Positions 10,057-19,342 of a stretch of 64,000 nt of DNA are shown here, in pieces (position 1 is the stretch's first letter; every line of letters begins with the position of its first letter). Where the stretch lies: assembly GCF_009737085.1 (NCBI RefSeq), contig NZ_WOVL01000030.1:1-64000 (forward strand). Direction: 5' to 3'. The stretch is from Paenibacillus sp. NEAU-GSW1. GTDB taxonomy: Bacteria; Bacillota; Bacilli; Paenibacillales; Paenibacillaceae. The position numbers were made by a program, and so were the translations under genes. Under the pieces are notes generated by a model. It was not told the origin of the DNA and did not search any database. It worked only from the letters and a program-made list of their open reading frames with translations.

Positions 10057-10686
10057 ATGATTCAGGATTTTATTGACTACTTAATGGAGTTCGGAACGCT
10101 AGGGCTCTTTATTCACTCCTTTATCGACGCGATTATTTTTCCGGTGCCGGCTTTATTTCTGCAAATTCCGCTTAGTCTTATGGACCCGTCCAATGCGTTG
10201 TGGCTTGCTACCGCTGGCTTTGTAGCCTGCTTGCTTGGTTCGCCTATCGGCTATTATATCGGCCACTCGCTCGGAAGTACGGTTCTGTACAAAATGTTGA
10301 AAAAAGAATGGGTCGACAAAGCGACGGCCATGTTCCAAAAAAACGGCGAGGCCGCCATTATGATCGGCTCGTTTACGCCTATTCCGTTTAAAGTGTTTAC
10401 GATCTTGTCCGGAACGTTGAAGTTCCCGCTTTGGCGGCTGCTCGTATACGCGGCTATCGGAAGAGCGGCGAAGTTTTACGCGGTCGGCGCGCTGTTCTAT
10501 ATATACGGCAAATCGGCCGAGGGAATGGTCAAGGACGTATCGTTGTATATGTTAGCAATCGGCGTTCCGCTCATCGTGCTGTTTCTATTCGTTCGCAAAA
10601 AAATGCGGCAAAAGCGCGCGCGAGTCACTGCTGCAGCATCGCCAGCATCGGGAAGCGAGAAGGCCGACCATACCGAGCAAGCCTAA
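10057..10686 (+). CDS. VTT-domain (DedA/YqaA-like) membrane protein
   Basis: A 209-aa integral membrane protein with about five hydrophobic stretches and the VTT/SNARE-associated-family features: the re-entrant region FIDAIIFPVPALFLQIPLSL, a central GSPIGYYIGHSLG segment, and the F/R-rich motif SFTPIPFKVFTILSG. The family includes lipid scramblases and small-molecule transporters; DedA-type members translocate undecaprenyl phosphate or phosphatidylethanolamine. The ATG at 10057 has GAGAGG 7-8 nt upstream; an in-frame start at 9997 has no such site. Lying next to pssA, a role in phospholipid handling is plausible but inferred. The C-terminal tail is basic and Ala-rich. Confidence 0.8.
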   Translation: MIQDFIDYLMEFGTLGLFIHSFIDAIIFPVPALFLQIPLSLMDPSNALWLATAGFVACLLGSPIGYYIGHSLGSTVLYKMLKKEWVDKATAMFQKNGEAAIMIGSFTPIPFKVFTILSGTLKFPLWRLLVYAAIGRAAKFYAVGALFYIYGKSAEGMVKDVSLYMLAIGVPLIVLFLFVRKKMRQKRARVTAAASPASGSEKADHTEQA

Positions 10687-10717
10687 AATGAATTCGAAAT
10701 CGCAGATGCGCATAGGC

Positions 10718-10757
10718 AAACAGCGTCTCCCCGAGCCCGGGAAGACGCTGTTTTTTT
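10718..10757. terminator. Convergent rho-independent terminator
   Basis: Arms aaacagcgtcttcc-like and gggaagacgctgttt, with T7 after the + strand stem and a matching A-run before it. It lies between two convergent genes (10686 and 10774), so it can serve both. Confidence 0.85.
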
Positions 10758-10773
10758 GTGCTTATTGATCTAT

Positions 10774-11169
10774 TTACGTTAAATTGAACAATCCAAGCGC
10801 TCTGCATTTGTCGTATTCGTCAGCAATGACTTCGTTAAGCTCGATATCCAGCAAATTACACATCGCAGTCATGTAGAAGAGGTTGCGTCCAAGCTCGGCC
10901 TTAAGCACGTCGCGGCAATGTTCGCAAACTTGTCCGGAAAGATGGCTTTGCAGCGTTGATTTGGCATTTTCGAGATTCAGCTCTTCCGAGTATTGCTGCT
11001 TGCGGGCATTCAATTCGATACAGCCGCAATCGGTTACCGCCTTTGACACCGCGCGATTAACGGATGCGCCTGCTTGCCCGAATTTGGACATGACATCAAG
11101 CAAGCTTCGATGACGGAGCAGCAATTCGGATACTTGGTTTTGAAATTGTTCCAGTGTAGGAGCGCTCAT
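10774..11169 (-). CDS. Conserved small Cys-rich protein of unknown function (131 aa)
   Basis: Not assigned to a function. The protein is soluble, without signal peptide or membrane segment. It has a predicted helical N-terminal half (LEQFQNQVSELLLRHRSLLDVMSKF), a CGC motif near residue 50 and CEHC near residue 83 that could together hold a metal. The C-terminal part GRNLFYMTAMCNLLDIELNEVI resembles the last helices of MazG/dUTPase-like NTP pyrophosphohydrolases, but the EExxE catalytic acids are not evident. The start at 11169 is chosen over 11187 because AGAGGTGG precedes it. It is the only minus-strand gene in the first 38 kb. I believe homologues occur across Paenibacillaceae, annotated only as a DUF (from memory, unverified). 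Confidence 0.75.
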   Translation of the reverse strand: MSAPTLEQFQNQVSELLLRHRSLLDVMSKFGQAGASVNRAVSKAVTDCGCIELNARKQQYSEELNLENAKSTLQSHLSGQVCEHCRDVLKAELGRNLFYMTAMCNLLDIELNEVIADEYDKCRALGLFNLT

Positions 11170-11314
11170 CAATTCCACCTCTTTCATCAGCTTCTTCAGA
11201 AGTTATCGCTGTTTCTATTATAAGCTTAGCCGCTTGGATTTCAAATTGAAAATTCATTCGGCTTTTGACGGTTAGCAGCTCCATAATTGGAACATAATTG
11301 TAATGGAGGTGGGA

Positions 11315-12412
11315 ATGATGGTCAAAAAAATAATTCAAATTATGGGTGTGTTATTCGGCGCGATGGCCGGCAGCGAGGTGCATGGCTGGACAAGCGGGAC
11401 GACGCTGTGGTCCGAGCCGTCTTTTGGCGTGCTGCAGCGTTCAAGCTCTTATTACATGAATGTGGCGCTCGGAGCGGTCGCAGGTCTTATTCTCGCTACA
11501 ATGGTCGCGGGCAGAGTCATTCGGTTTTTGCAAAACGGCGCTGAGCAGACGGCTTCGCTGCCAATGAAGGATTTGCTCGCAGGAGCGGGCGGCCTGCTGG
11601 CAGGCTTGCTGTTGTCGGTATTGCTCTATCCGGCTGTATCAGGACTTGGCGGACCGGCAATGCTGGCGCCGGCGGCAATGTCGCTATGCTTTGGATATGT
11701 AGGCATGAGAATTGCGTTATCGAAAAAAGATGAGCTGGCAGAGGCGGCGGCTTCGCTTCTGGAACGAAAAGCGGCTCCCGAGCCGGAGCAGAGTAGCGGC
11801 TTTGAAGAGCATAAGATTTTGGATACGAGCGTCATTATCGACGGGCGTATCGCTGATATTTGCAAAACCGGATTTATCGAAGGAACGCTTGTCATCCCGG
11901 AATTTGTGCTGGAGGAGCTGCAGCATATCGCTGATTCGTCCGATTTGCTCAAGCGCAATCGCGGACGGCGCGGTCTCGATATTTTGAACAAAATCCAGAA
12001 GGAGCTCGATGTCAGAGTTCTTATCTATGAAGGCGATTTTGAAGAAATTAGCGAGGTCGACAGCAAGCTGGTGAAGCTTGCGAAGGCGCTGCACGGCAAA
12101 GTGGTCACGAATGATTTTAACTTGAATAAGGTTTGCGAGCTGCAAGGCGTATCGGTGTTGAACATTAACGATCTGGCCAATGCGGTGAAACCGGTCGTGC
12201 TTCCGGGTGAAGAAATTATTGTACAAGTTATTAAAGACGGCAAGGAGCACGGACAAGGGGTAGCTTATCTGGATGACGGCACGATGATCGTCGTCGAGGG
12301 CGGCCGCGACTATATCGGCACAACGATGGAGGTGCTCGTAACGAGCGTGCTGCAAACCTCTGCGGGCCGAATGATTTTTGCCAAGCCGAAGCTGTTGGAA
12401 AAAGCGCTCTAA
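11315..12412 (+). CDS. yacL: YacL-type membrane-anchored PIN/TRAM domain protein
   Basis: A 365-aa protein in three parts: a membrane region with about four hydrophobic segments (1-135), a PIN nuclease-like domain (about 168-290) opening [12 protein letters not shown] with Asp170 and later acidic residues at NDFN, and a C-terminal TRAM domain (about 290-365; [21 protein letters not shown]) that usually binds RNA. The start is ATG 11315 (or 11318) after GGAGGTGG. YacL sits between disA and ispD in Bacillales; its substrate is not known, and an RNA-processing role is inferred from PIN plus TRAM. Confidence 0.93.
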   Translation: MMVKKIIQIMGVLFGAMAGSEVHGWTSGTTLWSEPSFGVLQRSSSYYMNVALGAVAGLILATMVAGRVIRFLQNGAEQTASLPMKDLLAGAGGLLAGLLLSVLLYPAVSGLGGPAMLAPAAMSLCFGYVGMRIALSKKDELAEAAASLLERKAAPEPEQSSGFEEHKILDTSVIIDGRIADICKTGFIEGTLVIPEFVLEELQHIADSSDLLKRNRGRRGLDILNKIQKELDVRVLIYEGDFEEISEVDSKLVKLAKALHGKVVTNDFNLNKVCELQGVSVLNINDLANAVKPVVLPGEEIIVQVIKDGKEHGQGVAYLDDGTMIVVEGGRDYIGTTMEVLVTSVLQTSAGRMIFAKPKLLEKAL

Positions 12413-12464
12413 CCCTGTATAGTAGTAACTAATAAGTTTGTCGCTGTATAGGGAGAGTTGAAGA

Positions 12465-13172
12465 ATGAACCAATGGGGAGTCGTTGTCGTCGCGGCCGGA
12501 CGCGGATCGCGGATGGGAACGGCGGAAAGCAAGCAATATTTGCCGCTTTGCGGAAAACCGATACTTGTCCACACGCTGGAGCTGTTTCAGGCGATGGATG
12601 AAATTGCGGAAATTGTGCTAGTCGTCGGAGAAGGCGATGTGCCGCGCTGCAATGAGCTGGTGCAAGAGCATGGCGCATTGCATAAGGTTACGGCTGTTGT
12701 CGCAGGCGGCAGCGAGCGCCAGCATTCGGTGTATGCCGGAGTCAAAGCGATCTCGCCGGATGTAGCATGGGTCATGGTTCATGACGGCGTTCGTCCGCTG
12801 GTTGCGGCGGAAGCGGTACGGAACTGCTGCGCAGCGGCGGAACGTACTGGAGCGGCTGTGCTTGCCGTGCCGGTAAAGGATACGATTAAACAGGTCAACG
12901 AGTCGGGAGTTATCGTCTCGACGCCTGACCGTCGAAGCTTGTGGGCGATCCAAACGCCGCAAGCTTTTCGTCGTGAATTGCTGGCCGCAGCGCATGAACG
13001 CGCTTTGGCGGAAGGTTTTCTCGGCACGGACGACGCGATGGTCGTCGAACGGACCGGCGCCGAAGTCGTCATCGCCGAGGGCGACTACACGAATATAAAA
13101 ATTACGACGCCCGACGATTTGCCTTGGGCAGCGTTTTTAATGGGGAAGCGGGAGGTTTACAAACATGATTAG
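12465..13172 (+). CDS. ispD: 2-C-methyl-D-erythritol 4-phosphate cytidylyltransferase (IspD)
   Basis: A 235-aa cytidylyltransferase that makes CDP-methylerythritol, third step of the MEP isoprenoid pathway. It shows the nucleotide-binding motif AAGRGSRMG (10-18) with Lys23 of KQYLPL, the VHDGVRPL segment and the ATPQAFR-like TPQAFR motif. Its last 8 nt overlap the start of ispF, so the two are translationally coupled. Confidence 0.96.
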   Translation: MNQWGVVVVAAGRGSRMGTAESKQYLPLCGKPILVHTLELFQAMDEIAEIVLVVGEGDVPRCNELVQEHGALHKVTAVVAGGSERQHSVYAGVKAISPDVAWVMVHDGVRPLVAAEAVRNCCAAAERTGAAVLAVPVKDTIKQVNESGVIVSTPDRRSLWAIQTPQAFRRELLAAAHERALAEGFLGTDDAMVVERTGAEVVIAEGDYTNIKITTPDDLPWAAFLMGKREVYKHD

Positions 13173-13641
13173 AGTAGGACAAGGCTTTGACGTGCATCAA
13201 TTAACCGAGGGGCGTCCGTGCATTATTGGCGGAGTGACCATTCCATACGAAAAAGGGCTGCTCGGCCATTCCGACGCCGACGTGCTGCTGCATGCGATTA
13301 CAGACGCTATTCTGGGAGCGCTGGGACTTGGCGATATCGGCAAGCATTTTCCCGATACCGACGCCGCGTTCAAAGATGCGGACAGCTTGAAGCTGCTTGA
13401 GCAAGTATGGGCTTTGGCGAAGGAGCGCGGCTACAAGCTGGGCAACGCCGATTCGACGATTATAGCGCAGCGTCCGAAGATGGCGCCGTACATTCCGCAA
13501 ATGGCGGAAATTATTGCGCGCGCGCTCGAAGCGGACATTACGCAAATTAACGTGAAGGCGACGACGACGGAACAGCTCGGCTTTACCGGCAGAGGCGAAG
13601 GCATCGCCGCTCAGTCGGTCGTTTGCTTAATCAAAGCGTAA
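13165..13641 (+). CDS. ispF: 2-C-methyl-D-erythritol 2,4-cyclodiphosphate synthase (IspF)
   Basis: A 158-aa protein of standard length. It has the zinc-ligand motif GxDVHQ near the N terminus, the signature [26 protein letters not shown], and the C-terminal [18 protein letters not shown]. It cyclises CDP-ME 2-phosphate in the MEP pathway. Overlaps ispD by 8 nt; followed by a terminator. Confidence 0.97.
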   Translation: MIRVGQGFDVHQLTEGRPCIIGGVTIPYEKGLLGHSDADVLLHAITDAILGALGLGDIGKHFPDTDAAFKDADSLKLLEQVWALAKERGYKLGNADSTIIAQRPKMAPYIPQMAEIIARALEADITQINVKATTTEQLGFTGRGEGIAAQSVVCLIKA

Positions 13642-13642
13642 G

Positions 13643-13685
13643 GACGGATAACATCAGCGACGCTGAATAAGTCCTTTTTATTTTT
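13643..13685 (+). terminator. Terminator after ispF
   Basis: Outer arms aaggac and gtcctt enclose an inner tcagcg/cgctga stem; the outer stem is followed by a T/A-rich tail. It separates yacL-ispD-ispF from gltX. Confidence 0.65.
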
Positions 13686-13761
13686 ATTATTTATTAATAG
13701 CATTGAGCCTAGGAGCGGCGGAGAAAAAATGTTGAAACTGGAAGAGCGTAAGCGTTCGCCT

Positions 13762-13815
13762 TTGTTTTTGGATTTCTACTGCAATCAACGTATAATCATA
13801 GAAATCCAAAAACAA
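13762..13815 (+). promoter_or_regulatory. gltX promoter embedded in a 17-bp perfect inverted repeat
   Basis: Arms 13762-13778 and 13799-13815 are exact reverse complements separated by 20 bp. A sigma-A-like promoter lies within: -35 TTGGAT (13768-13773) in the left arm, 17-bp spacer, -10 TATAAT (13791-13796) in the loop. Transcription would start about where the right arm begins. Shorter outer complementary blocks (gttgaa near 13732, ttcaac near 13830, followed by six T's) extend the symmetry. It could be an operator or a structured element; no regulator is identified. Confidence 0.65.
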
Positions 13816-13890
13816 CAGCGACTGGAAGTTCAACTTTTTTCGCAGCTGCGACCCGGGCTCTAAGCTCCATATCGAAAGGGGTATTTTACA

Positions 13891-15351
13891 ATGACACAAG
13901 AAATACGCGTACGTTATGCGCCTTCACCGACGGGCCATCTACATATCGGCAACGCCAGAACGGCATTATTCAATTATTTATTTGCCCGCAACCTGGGCGG
14001 CAAGCTCATCATCCGGATTGAAGACACCGACGTTAAACGGAACGTGGCAGGCGGGGAAGAAAGCCAGCTGAAATACTTGAAATGGCTCGGCATGGATTGG
14101 GACGAGAGCGTCGACATCGGCGGCGGATACGGTCCGTATCGCCAAACCGAGCGTCTTGATATTTACCGCGAATATTGGCAGGATCTCATTGATCGCGGTC
14201 TGGCTTATCGCTGCTACTGCACCGAGGAAGAGCTGGAGCAAGAGCGCGAGGAGCAGACGAGCCGCGGCGAAACGCCTCGCTATTCCGGCCGACACCGGAA
14301 TTTGACCGAGGAGCAGCGCCAAGCGTTTGAAGCGGAGGGCCGCGTCGCGAGCATCCGTTTCCGCGTGCCGGAGAACCGCACCTATACGTTTGACGATATC
14401 GTTAAAGGATCGATCAGCTTTGATACGACGGAAATGGGCGACTTCGTTATCGTCAAAAAAGACGGCATTCCAACCTACAACTTTGCCGTTGTGCTTGACG
14501 ACTACCTGATGAAAATCAGCCACGTCCTGCGCGGCGAGGACCATATTTCCAATACGCCTCGCCAGCTTATGATTTACGAAGCTTTCGGCTGGGAAGCGCC
14601 GCGCTTCGGCCATATGACGCTGATCGTGAACGAAAGCCGCAAAAAGCTGAGCAAGCGCGACGAGTCGATCATTCAATTTATCGAGCAATACGACAATCTC
14701 GGCTATTTGCCGGAAGCGCTGTTCAACTTCATCGCGCTGCTCGGCTGGTCGCCGGAGGGCGAGCAAGAAATTTTCACTCGCGAGCAATTGATTGAAGCGT
14801 TTAACGCTGAGCGTCTCAGCAAGAGCCCGGCGGTATTCGATACGAATAAATTGACGTGGATGAACAATGAATATTTGAAAAAAACCGAGCTTCCTCGTCT
14901 CGTTGACCTGTGCTTGCCGCATTTGCAAAAAGCGGGCCGCGTCGCTGCCGAGCTTGATGCAGACGGCCGCGCATGGGTGGACGCGCTTGTGGCGCTCTAT
15001 CAGGACAAATTGCGTTACGCAGCGGAAATTGTGCCGCTGACAGAGCTGTTCTTCCGCGAATCGGTTGAAGATGAGGAAGAAGCGGCTGCCGTACTGGCTG
15101 AGGAGCAAGTGCCGACTGTATTGGCAGCGTTCCTTGCACTGGTCGAAGCGGGAGAGAAAGCTTTTGACGTAGACGGCATTAAAGAAATGATTAAAGCGGT
15201 TCAGAAGGATACGGGCTTCAAAGGCAAGCAGCTGTTCATGCCGATCCGCGCCGCTCTGACCGGACAAACCCACGGTCCTGACTTGAATCAATCGATCGCG
15301 CTGCTCGGCAAGGAAACCGTCGTTGCGAGACTGAAGGGCCGCTTAGCGTAA
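13891..15351 (+). CDS. gltX: Glutamyl-tRNA synthetase
   Basis: A 486-aa class I aminoacyl-tRNA synthetase. It has the HIGH-type motif HIGN (18-21) within [14 protein letters not shown] and the KMSKS-type motif KLSKR (252-256). Length and the C-terminal anticodon-binding helical region are typical of Firmicute GluRS. These are usually non-discriminating and also charge tRNA-Gln for GatCAB amidation (family knowledge; gatCAB not in view). ATG preceded by GAAAGGGG. It lies upstream of the T-box-controlled cysE-cysS unit, as in B. subtilis. Confidence 0.97.
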   Translation: MTQEIRVRYAPSPTGHLHIGNARTALFNYLFARNLGGKLIIRIEDTDVKRNVAGGEESQLKYLKWLGMDWDESVDIGGGYGPYRQTERLDIYREYWQDLIDRGLAYRCYCTEEELEQEREEQTSRGETPRYSGRHRNLTEEQRQAFEAEGRVASIRFRVPENRTYTFDDIVKGSISFDTTEMGDFVIVKKDGIPTYNFAVVLDDYLMKISHVLRGEDHISNTPRQLMIYEAFGWEAPRFGHMTLIVNESRKKLSKRDESIIQFIEQYDNLGYLPEALFNFIALLGWSPEGEQEIFTREQLIEAFNAERLSKSPAVFDTNKLTWMNNEYLKKTELPRLVDLCLPHLQKAGRVAAELDADGRAWVDALVALYQDKLRYAAEIVPLTELFFRESVEDEEEAAAVLAEEQVPTVLAAFLALVEAGEKAFDVDGIKEMIKAVQKDTGFKGKQLFMPIRAALTGQTHGPDLNQSIALLGKETVVARLKGRLA

Positions 15352-15406
15352 GCTCCGCCGTCAATGAGGGCGAAGCCGTTTCACCTTAGGCAAAGGCACA
15401 TTGGTC

Positions 15407-15435
15407 TTGTCACTTTTTTGACGATTGAGTATACT
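15407..15435 (+). promoter_or_regulatory. Promoter of the cysE-cysS operon leader
   Basis: -35 TTGTCA (15407-15412), 17-bp spacer, -10 TATACT (15430-15435). It lies directly upstream of the T-box leader, so cysE-cysS can be transcribed separately from gltX. Confidence 0.65.
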
Positions 15436-15465
15436 GTTACTACCATACAATTCGATGATTCGATA

Positions 15466-15878
15466 AGCTGTGAACAGGAGAAGTACGTTTAGCAGGATTT
15501 GCAGAGAGGACAACGGTCAATTCGATCCTTGCCGGGATAAGCGGCGGGCGGATTGCAAGCTGCGAGTTGTCTAGTCCGCGGGCGGAAATATGCACCTGGG
15601 AGCTTTGCTCCGATCCGAATGCCGATATCACGCCAGTTGCGCTGCATGCGAAGCTGAGCCGGTGCGGCAACGGGGTAGGCGGCAACGTAAGCCTGCGTTA
15701 AAGGCGTTGAGATGGACAGTCGGCTTCCGTTTTGCCAGTCAGCCAAGCGTCGCTCGATAAGAGCTCGCAGGTAGGGCAAAGCAGCGCCTGTCCCAAGCAG
15801 AGTGGAACCGCGTACGCTACACGCACGCCTCTGCAGCATCGCCATTGCTAGGCAAACGATGCTGCGGGGGCTTTTTTT
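15466..15878 (+). promoter_or_regulatory. Cysteine-specific T-box leader
   Basis: Landmarks in order: the stem I start with AGTA motif (gagaagtacg, about 15478), the AGAGAG bulge (15503-15508), a specifier codon TGC (Cys, 15591-15593) directly before the typical ACCTGGGAGC transition, the T-box sequence gcagagtggaaccgcg (15797-15812), and a terminator stem of 15 bp (15827-15841 with 15857-15871) followed by seven T's. The gcagag/ctctgc pairing that forms the antiterminator excludes the terminator. Uncharged tRNA-Cys should permit readthrough into cysE. An unusually long spacer separates specifier and T-box. Confidence 0.93.
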
Positions 15879-15954
15879 CATAGATAACAATATTGCTGCC
15901 GCAGGTCCGCAAAACGCATGAGCGTGTTGTGAGGGGTTAAAGGGGGTCGAGTTT

Positions 15955-16617
15955 ATGTTTCGCCATTTTCATTCAGATATTACGGCAGTATTCGAGAATG
16001 ATCCGGCGGCGAGAAGCCGTTTTGAGGTTATTTTCACCTATTCGGGAGTGCATGCGATTTGGGCGCACCGGATTGCGCATGCGTTGTATAACAATAAATG
16101 GTACACGCTGGCGCGCATGGTTTCGCAATTCAGCCGGTTTATGACCGGTATTGAAATTCATCCCGGGGCGACGATCGGCAATCGGCTGTTCATCGATCAT
16201 GGCATGGGGGTCGTAATAGGCGAAACCTGCGAAATCGGCGATGATGTCGTCATCTATCAAGGCGTTACGCTAGGCGGTACCGGCAAAGAAAAAGGGAAGC
16301 GGCATCCGACAATTGGCAATAATGTCGTTATCGGCTCGGGAGCCAAAGTATTAGGTTCGTTCACGGTAGGCGATAATTCGAATATCGGGTCGAATGCGGT
16401 CGTGCTGCGCGAGGTTCCGGACAACTGCACCGTTGTCGGCAATCCCGGTCGAGTCGTTAAACGGAACGGAGAGCGCGTCGGCGATCGTCTGGACCATAAG
16501 CAGCTGCCTGATCCTGTTATTGAAATGTTTCGTGAAATGCAGAAGGAAATTGACGGCCTGAAGTCGGAGCTGGAGAAGTTCCGCGAGCCCGTTGCTGGAG
16601 GAGAATTTACCAAATGA
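15955..16617 (+). CDS. cysE: Serine O-acetyltransferase
   Basis: A 220-aa acetyltransferase that makes O-acetylserine from serine and acetyl-CoA, the committing step of cysteine synthesis. It has an N-terminal helical part, then left-handed beta-helix hexapeptide repeats ([31 protein letters not shown]) with the catalytic His in FIDHGMG, and a helical tail. The Cys T-box immediately upstream predicts induction by cysteine starvation. The start ATG follows a GGGG-rich site. It overlaps cysS by 4 nt. Confidence 0.96.
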   Translation: MFRHFHSDITAVFENDPAARSRFEVIFTYSGVHAIWAHRIAHALYNNKWYTLARMVSQFSRFMTGIEIHPGATIGNRLFIDHGMGVVIGETCEIGDDVVIYQGVTLGGTGKEKGKRHPTIGNNVVIGSGAKVLGSFTVGDNSNIGSNAVVLREVPDNCTVVGNPGRVVKRNGERVGDRLDHKQLPDPVIEMFREMQKEIDGLKSELEKFREPVAGGEFTK

Positions 16618-18032
16618 CCGTTCATATTTATAATACGCTCACCCGTTCCAAGGAAGCGTTCGTATCGCTAGAGCCAGGCAAGGTGAAAATGTATGTATGC
16701 GGCCCGACCGTATACGACTACATTCACATCGGCAACGCCCGGCCCGTCATATTTTTTGACGTTGTGCGCCGTTATTTGGAGTATGCGGGTTATGACGTCA
16801 ATTACATTGTCAACTTTACGGATGTAGACGATAAATTGATCCGCAAAGCGGAGCAAATGGGTACGACTGTACCTGAAGTGGCAGAGAAGTTTATTGCTGC
16901 ATTCAACGAGGATATCGCCTCGCTTGGCGTGCACAAGGCAACGATGAATCCGCGCGTGACGACGCACATTCCAGAGATTATTGCATTTATCCAGGGTCTT
17001 GTGGACAAAGGCTTCGCTTATACAAGCGAAGGGGACGTCTACTACCACACCGGGAAGTTCGAAGAATACGGCAAGCTGTCGCATCAGAATCTCGAGGAGC
17101 TGCAGTTCGGCATCCGGATCGAGGTGGGCGACCGCAAAGAAAACCCGCAAGATTTCGTGCTTTGGAAAGGCGCGAAGCCGGGTGAAATTTTCTGGGAAAG
17201 CCCTTGGGGACCTGGCCGTCCCGGCTGGCATATCGAATGCTCGGCGATGGCGCGGACTTATCTGGGCGACACGCTGGACATTCACGGCGGCGGGCATGAC
17301 CTGCAATTCCCGCACCACGAATGCGAAGTGGCGCAATCGGAGGCGCTGACCGGTCATCCGCTGGCCAACTACTGGATGCATAACGGTTATATCCATATCA
17401 ATAATGAAAAGATGTCCAAATCGCTTGGCAATGGCATTACGGTGCATGAGCTGGTGAAGCGGGTCAAACCGCAAGCGATTCGTTATTTCATGCTGTCAGC
17501 CCATTACCGAAGCCCGCTGAACTTTAGCGACGATACGATTGCGCAAGCGGAGAAGAGCGTAGAGCGGATCAGCAACTGCCACACGAACTTGAAGCATATG
17601 CTGGCTTCGTTCGGCCCGAATGCGAAAGTCGACGCAGCGCTGCCTGCTGAGCTGGTAAGCAGATTGGCGGCGATCAAAGAGCAATTCGAAGCGAAGATGG
17701 GAGACGACTTTAATACGCCGGATGCGATCACAGCCGTATTCGAGCTCGTTGCCGAAGCGAATCAGTTTTTGAATCGCCAGGATGTTTCGGCGGCAGGCAC
17801 AGCTGCTTTGCTGAAGGAATTGGAAGTCATGGATGCCGTTCTCGGCCTGCTGCCGCAGCAAGCCGGAGGCAGCGAACTGCTGGACGATGAGATCGAGCAA
17901 TTGATTATCGACCGTACAGAAGCGCGCAAATCGAAAAATTGGGCGAAGGCCGATGAGATTCGCGACCTTCTTACGGCGAAAGGGATTGCGCTTGAAGATA
18001 CTCCGCAAGGGATTCGCTGGCGCCGCTTATAG
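16614..18032 (+). CDS. cysS: Cysteinyl-tRNA synthetase
   Basis: A 472-aa class I synthetase. It has the zinc ligand Cys29 in CGPTVYD, HIGN (38-41), the zinc-site stretch ECSAMA...HHECEVAQ, and KMSKS (266-270). It charges tRNA-Cys. Co-regulated with cysE by the T-box. Start ATG lies inside the end of cysE, which supplies GGAGGAG. Confidence 0.97.
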   Translation: MTVHIYNTLTRSKEAFVSLEPGKVKMYVCGPTVYDYIHIGNARPVIFFDVVRRYLEYAGYDVNYIVNFTDVDDKLIRKAEQMGTTVPEVAEKFIAAFNEDIASLGVHKATMNPRVTTHIPEIIAFIQGLVDKGFAYTSEGDVYYHTGKFEEYGKLSHQNLEELQFGIRIEVGDRKENPQDFVLWKGAKPGEIFWESPWGPGRPGWHIECSAMARTYLGDTLDIHGGGHDLQFPHHECEVAQSEALTGHPLANYWMHNGYIHINNEKMSKSLGNGITVHELVKRVKPQAIRYFMLSAHYRSPLNFSDDTIAQAEKSVERISNCHTNLKHMLASFGPNAKVDAALPAELVSRLAAIKEQFEAKMGDDFNTPDAITAVFELVAEANQFLNRQDVSAAGTAALLKELEVMDAVLGLLPQQAGGSELLDDEIEQLIIDRTEARKSKNWAKADEIRDLLTAKGIALEDTPQGIRWRRL

Positions 18033-18049
18033 AGGTTGGGGGAATAGAC

Positions 18050-18568
18050 ATGTTAGATGAACGCGATGACGTTCGAGGGAACAATGAAGCGGGCGAGACG
18101 ATCGGATTGAACGAGGCGCGGCGGGAAGCCGCGCTTCTGTTCCATACGCCGGCCAAGAAGCCGCAGCTGATCAATCCGGTTGTGCTGGCCTATGTCGGCG
18201 ATGGCGTATTCGAGCTGATGGTTCGGCAATATCTGGTATCGCTTCCCAATCATAAGTCTCATCATTTGCACCGGGAGGCAACGAAGCTCGTCTCCGCCAA
18301 GGCGCAGCGGAAGCTGCTTGAGCGGTGGCAGCCGCTTCTTACCGAGGAAGAGGCCGATATTGTCCGGCGCGGCCGCAATACGAAATCGGGAGCGCCGCCG
18401 AAAAACGCCGATCCGGCAGATTACCGTCAGGCAACCGCGTTGGAATGCCTGGTCGGATATTTATATTATGAAGGCCGCATCGCTCGCCTGCAGGAGCTTT
18501 TTGCAGTCGTGACAGCTGTTGACGATCATGGAGAACAGATTGCGGAAGCACAAGAAGCACAAGAATAG
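18050..18568 (+). CDS. mrnC: Mini-ribonuclease III (MrnC)
   Basis: A 172-aa RNase III-like catalytic domain without a dsRNA-binding domain, as known for MrnC, which matures 23S rRNA. The signature is NPVVLAYVGDGVFELMVRQYL, with a second acidic cluster in the C-terminal half (ALECLVGYLYYEGR). The N terminus is a little longer than in B. subtilis. It is embedded between cysS and rlmB, the conserved order. ATG follows GGTTGGGGG. Confidence 0.93.
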   Translation: MLDERDDVRGNNEAGETIGLNEARREAALLFHTPAKKPQLINPVVLAYVGDGVFELMVRQYLVSLPNHKSHHLHREATKLVSAKAQRKLLERWQPLLTEEEADIVRRGRNTKSGAPPKNADPADYRQATALECLVGYLYYEGRIARLQELFAVVTAVDDHGEQIAEAQEAQE

Positions 18569-18583
18569 GAGGATCGAACTGGC

Positions 18584-19339
18584 ATGAGTGAAACGTACAA
18601 CGAAGAAGAACTGGTTGCAGGCAAGCATCCTGTTATGGAAGCCCTTCGCTCCGGCAGGGAGATCAACAAAATTTGGATTGCGGAAGGCGCGCAAAAAAGC
18701 TTAACGCAGCCGATTATAGCCGAAGCGAAAAAGAGCGGCATTGTCGTTCAATTTGTGGACAAGCGCAAGCTGGACAGCATGGCCCCTGGCGTACAGCATC
18801 AGGGCGTAGTCGCGCAGGCGGCAGCTTTCGCTTACGCGGAAATCGAGGATTTGCTTGAGCGGGCGAGAAGCCGCGGCGAAACGCCGTTTCTGCTTATTTT
18901 GGACGAAATCGAGGATCCGCATAATTTAGGTTCGATTTTGCGGACGGCGGAATGCACAGGCGTTCACGGCGTTATTATTCCGAAGCGCCGCGCGGCGGGC
19001 TTAACGGCTACCGTGCTGAAAACGTCAGCAGGCGCTGCGGAGCATGTGCCGGTTGCCCGCGTTACGAATTTGGCGCAAACGATCGAGCGCCTGAAGGAAG
19101 AGGGCGTATGGATTGCCGGCACGGACGTCAGCGCGCCTCAAGATGTGTACAAAACGAAGTTTGATCTGCCGCTGGGCATCGTCATTGGCAATGAAGCCAA
19201 AGGGATTGGCCGTCTGATAAAAGAGAAATGCGACTTCCTGGTTAAACTGCCGATGCTCGGGCAACTGAACTCGCTTAACGCTTCGGTTGCAGCGGGAGTC
19301 TTGATGTACGAAGTCGTCCGGCAGCGCCGGAGTCTGTAA
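18584..19339 (+). CDS. rlmB: 23S rRNA (guanosine-2'-O-)-methyltransferase RlmB
   Basis: A 251-aa SpoU-family enzyme. It has an N-terminal substrate-binding domain with GKHPVMEAL, then the SPOUT knot with motif 1 LDEIEDPHNLGSILRTAECTG, motif 2 LGIVIGNEAKGIGRL and motif 3 LPMLGQLNSLNASVAAGVLMYE. It methylates a conserved guanosine of 23S rRNA. ATG follows AGGAGG. Three nt separate it from the next gene. Confidence 0.95.
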   Translation: MSETYNEEELVAGKHPVMEALRSGREINKIWIAEGAQKSLTQPIIAEAKKSGIVVQFVDKRKLDSMAPGVQHQGVVAQAAAFAYAEIEDLLERARSRGETPFLLILDEIEDPHNLGSILRTAECTGVHGVIIPKRRAAGLTATVLKTSAGAAEHVPVARVTNLAQTIERLKEEGVWIAGTDVSAPQDVYKTKFDLPLGIVIGNEAKGIGRLIKEKCDFLVKLPMLGQLNSLNASVAAGVLMYEVVRQRRSL

Positions 19340-19342
19340 CGA

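Noticed and set aside
15489..15890. 133-codon open frame on the minus strand between gltX and cysE
   Set aside because: It lies entirely within the T-box leader, whose conserved RNA landmarks explain the sequence. No RBS or recognisable product.
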